NCBI GenBank assembly: GCA_900550565.1
Contig: URSG01000003.1
Span: 1 to 64,000, forward strand
From: an uncultured Rickettsiales bacterium
GTDB lineage: Bacteria; Pseudomonadota; Alphaproteobacteria; Rs-D84
Length of the DNA stretch: 64,000 bases
Direction of reading: 5' to 3'
Shown: one piece after another, positions 59,228-64,000 of the stretch
Position numbering within the stretch: the stretch's first letter is position 1
Layout of the letters: each line of letters begins with the position of its first letter
The notes under the pieces: generated by a model
Databases searched by the model: none
What the model was told of the DNA's origin: nothing
What the model saw: only the letters and a program-made list of their open reading frames with translations
Made by a program: the position numbers and the translations under genes

Positions 59228-61220
59228 ACCATAACTTTATTCGTTTTTCTGGGGCGATATATAACGCGTCGCCAGGCTGTATTCCAAATGCATCATACCA
59301 CATTGCGATGTTCGGCAATATGCCATTGACGCGGTTGCGCGCCAGGGAATGTTCGTCAACCTTGGTCAGGCGCAGGTCTTCGTCGGGGCGACTGTTTTGC
59401 GCCCAACTGCCAGCGTATGCGATAAAGAAACGTTGGTCTGCGGTGAATCCATCGGCAACATCAGTTGCGTGACCAAAGTTTTTATATGCGGTAAATGATA
59501 CAGTTATCCCACCATAGTCCGCCAGGTTTTCGCCCAGTGTAAATTTGCCGTTTGCGTGCACGCCGGGCGCAATTACGATTTTATCAAACTGTGCGCGCAG
59601 GACGCCAGCACGCTGTTCAAATCCCTGGGCGTCGCGCACAGTCCACCAATCGGTCATATTACCGTTGGCGTCAAAATGACGGCCAGAATCATCAAATCCG
59701 TGTGTCATTTCGTGACCAATAATACTGCCGATTGCGCCATAGTTAAATGCGTCGTCTGCGTTCATATCAAAGAACGGATACTGTAATATGCCGGCCGGAA
59801 AACATATCTCGTTCGTAGATGGGTCATAATACGCGTTGATTTCGTGTGCGTTCATATACCACAGGGTTGGGTCTTTTTCGCGACCGATTTTGTTCAGCCA
59901 AAAATCATCTTCAAATTTTGATACAATCAGCATATTTTCCCACAGTGACGCGTTCGGGTCTATGTGCAATTCAGAATAATCGCGCCACTTGTCCGGGTAT
60001 CCGATTTTTGCGTGAAACGTGTCCAGTTTTTGTAATGCCTGGCGTTTAGTTTCGTCGGACATCCATTCCAGATTTTCAATACGCGCGCCCAGTGCGCGTT
60101 GCAAATTTTTCACCAATTCTTGCATACGTTTTTTTGCGTCTGCGGAAAAATATTTTTTCACATACAGGTGGCCGATTTCTTCGCCCAGAGTGCCGTCCAG
60201 CATCGCGACCGCGCGTTTCCAGCGTGGCTTTGGCGTGGGTTGGCCGGCCATTGTGCGGTTATAAAAATCAAATGATATTTCGTATGTTGTGTCGTCCAGT
60301 AATGTGTCTGCGGAACTGACAATGCGATATTTCAGATATGTCTTTATCAAATCCAAATCAGTATCGTTCATAATCGCGATTGATTCTGCGATTGCCTCGG
60401 GCTGGGCGATGTTGATTTGCGTCGCACGCGTTGCGCCACGCGCGGCCAAGTATGCGTCCCAATCAAATCCTGGGAAACGTGATTTGATTTCGTCCAGTGT
60501 CATCTTGTGATAGTTCGCATGTGGGTCACGCAATTTTTCCTTTGGATAAAAAGACCGCGCCATACGTAATTCTAAATCGTATAATTTTTTTGCGTCCACA
60601 GAAATGCCAAAGTTTTTCATTTGTTTCGCGATAAATTCCAGATACTTTTCGCGAATCTGGATTGTTTTTTTGTCTGTGTCAAAATAGTAGTCACGTGCCA
60701 GCCCCAGTCCGCCCTGGCCAATGTTATACAGGTAATGTGTGCTGTCTGTTTCGTCCAGTGCAACGCCGTCGCCCCAAAATGCCGATGTCATCTGGTGCAT
60801 ACGACCAATAAATTCTGGTAATTCATCGCGTGATTTTATCGCGTCAATTTCTGCAATCTGGGCGGCAACCGGGCGCACGCCGTCGGCGTTTAATTTTTCT
60901 GTGTTCATCGCGATTTTATATAACGTCCCGATTTTTCCGGTATCTGTTTCGGCGATTTCGCGCACACGCACCAGGTTGGTATCGTGCAAAACATCAAACA
61001 CACCATATCGTGTATAGTCGTCTGGGATTGGGTGCGCCGACCGCCAACCGTTTGTTGCATACGCGTAAAAATCGTCGCCTGGACGAACAGTTGTATCCAT
61101 ATTTTCAGGTCGTATCCCAGTGTTCATAATTACATCCTTTGGTTTTGTTAAATAGTGCGCAATCACAACCGCGGTGACAACCGCGATTATTCCGATTATG
61201 TTCAGCAATTTGTTTTTCAT
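59226..61220 (-). CDS. M13-family (neprilysin/PepO-like) zinc metallopeptidase, 664 aa
   Basis: The N-terminal membrane anchor (residues 5-24, LLNIIGIIAVVTAVVIAHYL) makes it a type II or exported enzyme facing the periplasm. Zinc motif HExxH is IGHEMTHGFDDSGRHFD near residue 494; the third ligand is in GENLADYGG near residue 555; and NAYYDPSTNEICFPAGIL near residue 450 is the substrate-binding NAYY of M13 enzymes. All catalytic residues are present. The ATG at 61220 overlaps the hemW stop (ATGA). Confidence 0.94.
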   Translation of the reverse strand: MKNKLLNIIGIIAVVTAVVIAHYLTKPKDVIMNTGIRPENMDTTVRPGDDFYAYATNGWRSAHPIPDDYTRYGVFDVLHDTNLVRVREIAETDTGKIGTLYKIAMNTEKLNADGVRPVAAQIAEIDAIKSRDELPEFIGRMHQMTSAFWGDGVALDETDSTHYLYNIGQGGLGLARDYYFDTDKKTIQIREKYLEFIAKQMKNFGISVDAKKLYDLELRMARSFYPKEKLRDPHANYHKMTLDEIKSRFPGFDWDAYLAARGATRATQINIAQPEAIAESIAIMNDTDLDLIKTYLKYRIVSSADTLLDDTTYEISFDFYNRTMAGQPTPKPRWKRAVAMLDGTLGEEIGHLYVKKYFSADAKKRMQELVKNLQRALGARIENLEWMSDETKRQALQKLDTFHAKIGYPDKWRDYSELHIDPNASLWENMLIVSKFEDDFWLNKIGREKDPTLWYMNAHEINAYYDPSTNEICFPAGILQYPFFDMNADDAFNYGAIGSIIGHEMTHGFDDSGRHFDANGNMTDWWTVRDAQGFEQRAGVLRAQFDKIVIAPGVHANGKFTLGENLADYGGITVSFTAYKNFGHATDVADGFTADQRFFIAYAGSWAQNSRPDEDLRLTKVDEHSLARNRVNGILPNIAMWYDAFGIQPGDALYIAPEKRIKLW

Positions 61221-62296
61221 TTTCCGTCCCAGTTGCACAAGTCTAGCAACAAATCATCTAAAATCAACATACCTTTTTCCGTGACGCAAATTCGGTTGCC
61301 GTTATCACAAACCAGTTCTGGATTTGCGCGCAGCCAGTCAGTGTTTATTACGCGCATAACGTCATCGGATTTACGCACACCACGCACGGTGCGCAGACCT
61401 GTGATAATTTTTTCTGTGGCGCGCGCCGCTGGCGTCAGTGGTTGCATTTGTATATCGTCGCCACCACGCTGTTCATACCAGGTGCCGTCAATGTATGGTC
61501 GCCCGGCCGCACCACGACCAATGCCAACATAGGCGTCGCCGTCCCACACGTTCTGGTTGTGAATGCATTCGTTGCCGGGGGTGGCATAATTTGAAACCTC
61601 GTACCGGGGCAGGGCCAGCGTCCCTGCGATTGTGCAATACATATCGGCCATCGCGTCGTTTGATGGCATTGCTAAATTCATTTGGCCAAATGGTGTGTTT
61701 TTTTCAATGGTCAATTCATACATTGACACGTGGCCCAGCCCCAAGGCATTTATATCCCGACACATTTGTGCGACGGTGTCCGCATTATCCCCAGGGATTC
61801 CATATATAAAATCTGCGTTCACACGCAGGCCCATTTTCATTGCCACGTCCAATAATTGCATTGCGTCGCGCACATTGTGCCGTCGCCCCAAGAATTCCAG
61901 TTCTGGGTTATCCAGGCGTTGCACACCCACCGACAGGCGATTTACCCCGGCGTCCATAAATTCGCGCAACCGCGTCGCGTCCAGTGTTTTTGGATTTGAT
62001 TCCAATGTGATTTCTGGATTTGGGGCAATGTTAAAATTGTTGCGCAACGCGTTCATAATTCGTGCAAACACGTGCGTTGGCATCAGTGACGGTGTGCCAC
62101 CGCCAAAAAATACAGTTGGCACCGCAACGCGCCCCAGGCGCACGCCCCAGAATTGGATTTCGCGCACAATGCCGTCGGCAAATCTGTCCCAGTCAGGTGC
62201 AGTGCATGCAGCCGAAAAAAATGCGCAATATTTGCACTTGGACATACAAAATGGTGTGTGAATATATATATTGTGTGGCATTTCCATACGACGCAT
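61217..62296 (-). CDS. hemW: HemW-like radical SAM protein, 359 aa
   Basis: Resembles oxygen-independent coproporphyrinogen oxidases but fits HemW, a haem chaperone. The radical SAM cluster CxxxCxxC is CMSKCKYC near residues 17-24. The SAM core includes FFGGGTPSLM near residue 65 and SVGVQRLDN near 141. The HNxxYW-like haem motif is HNQNVW near residue 244, with Val for Tyr. The Met at 62281 (MPHNIYIH) may be the true start. Translationally coupled to the M13 peptidase gene. Confidence 0.88.
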   Translation of the reverse strand: MRRMEMPHNIYIHTPFCMSKCKYCAFFSAACTAPDWDRFADGIVREIQFWGVRLGRVAVPTVFFGGGTPSLMPTHVFARIMNALRNNFNIAPNPEITLESNPKTLDATRLREFMDAGVNRLSVGVQRLDNPELEFLGRRHNVRDAMQLLDVAMKMGLRVNADFIYGIPGDNADTVAQMCRDINALGLGHVSMYELTIEKNTPFGQMNLAMPSNDAMADMYCTIAGTLALPRYEVSNYATPGNECIHNQNVWDGDAYVGIGRGAAGRPYIDGTWYEQRGGDDIQMQPLTPAARATEKIITGLRTVRGVRKSDDVMRVINTDWLRANPELVCDNGNRICVTEKGMLILDDLLLDLCNWDGK

Positions 62297-62385
62297 TGTA
62301 TCGCGGTATAAAATCGGCGCAAGTGATAAATGAAATCACTTTCGCAGGGACTGTTTTTATGATATAATAATCCCAAGAAAAAGAA

Positions 62386-63861
62386 ATGAAGACAGGAATA
62401 ATAACCTTTTTTACCGGCGTTTTTGCGTCTGTCGCGGCGTTGGCTGCGAACGAGGGCGTGCCGTCGTATTATCAGACATCGTCAACTAATGCGAACCAAG
62501 TTGGCTATTCCCAGTATCAAAATCAGGGATATACGAAATATGTCGGACAATCTGGCAATAAACAGGTTGTGGGCAGTCGGTCTTATTCATACCAGGTTCC
62601 GCGTCAAACGGTGGCCCAGCCAACATATTCTGGCACAATGACGGCAAACGGAATTTCTGGGGCGGACACGGCCAAGACGACGATTGCGCCAACATACGCG
62701 CGTCGTTTTGCAAACTTTGAATTTGAAACCGGGGTCAATTCCATTTTGCAATGGGACGATATGGTTTTTAACGAGGTTGGCGTCACAGCCCAGCATAATT
62801 TCAGCCTGCGCAATTTTGATATGTTTGCGTTTGCCGAATATACATACGGTCGTATGGCGTCGGGCGGTCTGTCTATGGATTATGACCTGAAACCATTTAA
62901 CGAATCCAAACCGACCGAGGGTATATTTACCATTTCTGTTGGTGACCAATCGGGGCGGACAAACCATTTCCGTTTTGGCGTTGGGGCGCATCATGTGTGG
63001 GATATTGGTGGCTGGAAATTATCGCCATCGTTTGGATATGAAATATTCAAACATAATTTGGAAATGTCCGATCACTATTACCCGAATCCGGGCGTGTATT
63101 TGCCACTGATGACGGACAAGGGTGCGTATGTATATGGTGATGCGGCCGGTAATTATTATTCTGTGCCCATCGGGACCCCGGTTGCAGATGACTGGTACCA
63201 GGTATGTATGTCGCCCGAAGATTTAAAGGTTGTGCCGGCTGGGTCTAATGGGGGAATTTTTTCACTGGGGACATCATTGCCGACGATTGATTATGATCCC
63301 GCCTGGGGCAATGTTCCATGGGGCGTGGGCAGTGGCGAATGTGTCATTATCGGTGGCGATGGCCCGATTGTAGTAGAGGGCAAAACCCACGAATACAACA
63401 CAACCTGGTCTGGGTTTTATGTCGGAATGGAAGTGGAAAAGCAAATGACACTGTCGGACAAATTGCGCTTTTATGTCCAATTTGGATTGCCGAAATATTC
63501 GTCCGAAGGAATTTGGCCAAACCGCACAGATTGGCAACAGAACCCCAGTTTCCTGGACGAAGGGTCCAACGGTGCATATTCATACCAGGCCGAAATGGAA
63601 TACAATATGCGCGTGTCTGACCGTTTGCAGTTGGTTTTGCGTGCCGATACAAATTATTTCTATGTTGGCAAGATTGGTGGTGAATTGTATATCGCCGAAT
63701 ATTCTCAGTTCAAAATAGAAAATGGGCAATATGTTCTGGACGACAATGGTAATCCGATAATTGAAACGATTGCGGCACATACTGAAAAAATCAGTGACCA
63801 GTTAAAGCATGCCACGTGGCAATCATTTGGACTGCATCTGGGGCTGAAATACGCATTTTAA
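62386..63861 (+). CDS. Outer-membrane beta-barrel protein, 491 aa
   Basis: A signal peptide covers residues 1-20 (VAALA-A). After a Tyr/Gln/Ser-rich N-terminal region (25-80), alternating amphipathic strands run to the end: FEFETGVNSILQWDDMV, HFRFGVGAHHVWDIGGWKLSPSFGYE, FYVGMEVEKQM, and FGLHLGLKYAF. The terminal Phe is the usual BAM recognition residue. The tyrosine-rich loops and omptin-like strand pattern suggest a barrel of about 10 strands, but no protease signature is identified. The TATAAT upstream at about 62362-62367 fits a promoter; only a weak ribosome-binding site follows. Confidence 0.8.
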   Translation: MKTGIITFFTGVFASVAALAANEGVPSYYQTSSTNANQVGYSQYQNQGYTKYVGQSGNKQVVGSRSYSYQVPRQTVAQPTYSGTMTANGISGADTAKTTIAPTYARRFANFEFETGVNSILQWDDMVFNEVGVTAQHNFSLRNFDMFAFAEYTYGRMASGGLSMDYDLKPFNESKPTEGIFTISVGDQSGRTNHFRFGVGAHHVWDIGGWKLSPSFGYEIFKHNLEMSDHYYPNPGVYLPLMTDKGAYVYGDAAGNYYSVPIGTPVADDWYQVCMSPEDLKVVPAGSNGGIFSLGTSLPTIDYDPAWGNVPWGVGSGECVIIGGDGPIVVEGKTHEYNTTWSGFYVGMEVEKQMTLSDKLRFYVQFGLPKYSSEGIWPNRTDWQQNPSFLDEGSNGAYSYQAEMEYNMRVSDRLQLVLRADTNYFYVGKIGGELYIAEYSQFKIENGQYVLDDNGNPIIETIAAHTEKISDQLKHATWQSFGLHLGLKYAF

Positions 63862-63879
63862 TACAGGGGGAAAACAGAT

Positions 63880-64000
63880 ATGACCCAACCAAGACTTTTC
63901 GCATGCGTGGCGTGCGTGGGGCTGTTGTGTATGTCGCGTTCGGTGGCCGCACCGACCGAATATGTTGTTGCCATTGCGCCAGACGTGGCGCCTGTGGTTG
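63880..64000 (+). CDS. Exported protein, N-terminal fragment (cut by window end)
   Basis: The ATG at 63880 is preceded by AGGGGGAAAACAGAT, a strong ribosome-binding site 18 bp after the beta-barrel gene. The first 24 residues (MTQPRLFACVACVGLLCMSR, then SVAA) form a signal peptide, after which 16 residues remain before the window edge. Probably cotranscribed with the beta-barrel gene. Family unknown because of truncation. Confidence 0.7.
   Translation, partial: MTQPRLFACVACVGLLCMSRSVAAPTEYVVAIAPDVAPVV

Overview
The window looks like a chromosomal segment of a small-genome alphaproteobacterium. Pointers are a GapR (DUF2312) protein, VirB8/VirB9/VirB10 genes standing alone as an envelope cluster, RmuC, an isolated mraZ and ValRS, short versions of several housekeeping enzymes (ValRS, Fmt), moderate GC, and a standard code (TGA is used as stop; the only Trp tRNA seen has anticodon CCA). 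A host-associated or gut lineage is plausible, but this is inference from gene content and no 16S gene is present.

Layout. 1-3.7 kb: a small unknown gene, then valS and an acyl-ACP thioesterase. 3.7-3.9 kb: an octamer-repeat element between convergent genes. 3.9-7.2 kb (minus strand): two exported Cys-containing proteins, rpmH, a 31-codon ORF and a coiled-coil protein. 7.2-11.2 kb: gyrA, a MerR regulator and a phosphotransferase-like protein, then tRNA-Glu. 11.3-12.8 kb: an M23 peptidase, a duplicated tRNA-Gln end and tRNA-Gln. 12.8-18.4 kb: a MarR-TolC-adaptor-RND efflux operon. 18.4-25.2 kb: HAD phosphatase, rmuC, def-fmt-(Cys protein)-truA, comEC, and a gapR-RNHCP pair. 25.2-33.2 kb: pyk, a DacA-type carboxypeptidase with SPOR domain, recR-rsmA, a cation/proton antiporter, lspA-yidC. 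33.2-38.9 kb: two small unknown genes and a virB8-virB9-virB10 operon. 39-50.8 kb: trpT-secE-nusG-rplKAJL-rpoBC, the classic transcription/translation cluster. 50.9-55.6 kb: a HAD protein, rpmF-plsX, mraZ, an unknown strongly translated gene and a cardiolipin synthase-like lipoprotein. 55.8-64 kb: a large Cys-motif exported protein, an IHF/HU gene, tRNA-Arg, a Cys/His membrane protein, hemW coupled to an M13 peptidase, a beta-barrel protein and the start of another exported protein.

Most striking signals. (1) Arrays of an 8-bp unit, AGTGANNN, start right after the terminator T-tract at gene 3' ends. They occur at three convergent junctions (about 3.74-3.88, 53.94-53.96 and 58.26-58.37 kb), and at two of these both facing genes carry one, so the arrays form long imperfect inverted repeats. 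(2) A VirB9 homologue carries an apparent C-terminal SPOR domain, suggesting a peptidoglycan-tethered type IV core complex. (3) A CX6C motif recurs in two unrelated-looking exported proteins. (4) An RND pump lacks the usual TM4 acidic residue and is paired with a very short adaptor. (5) Three genes have TATAAT exactly six bases before the start codon and no Shine-Dalgarno, as expected for leaderless mRNAs. (6) A 53/52-bp direct repeat containing the tRNA-Gln 3' end flanks a 132-bp highly palindromic segment.

The window as a whole is a housekeeping and envelope-biogenesis region. No insertion sequence, prophage, CRISPR array or restriction system was found.
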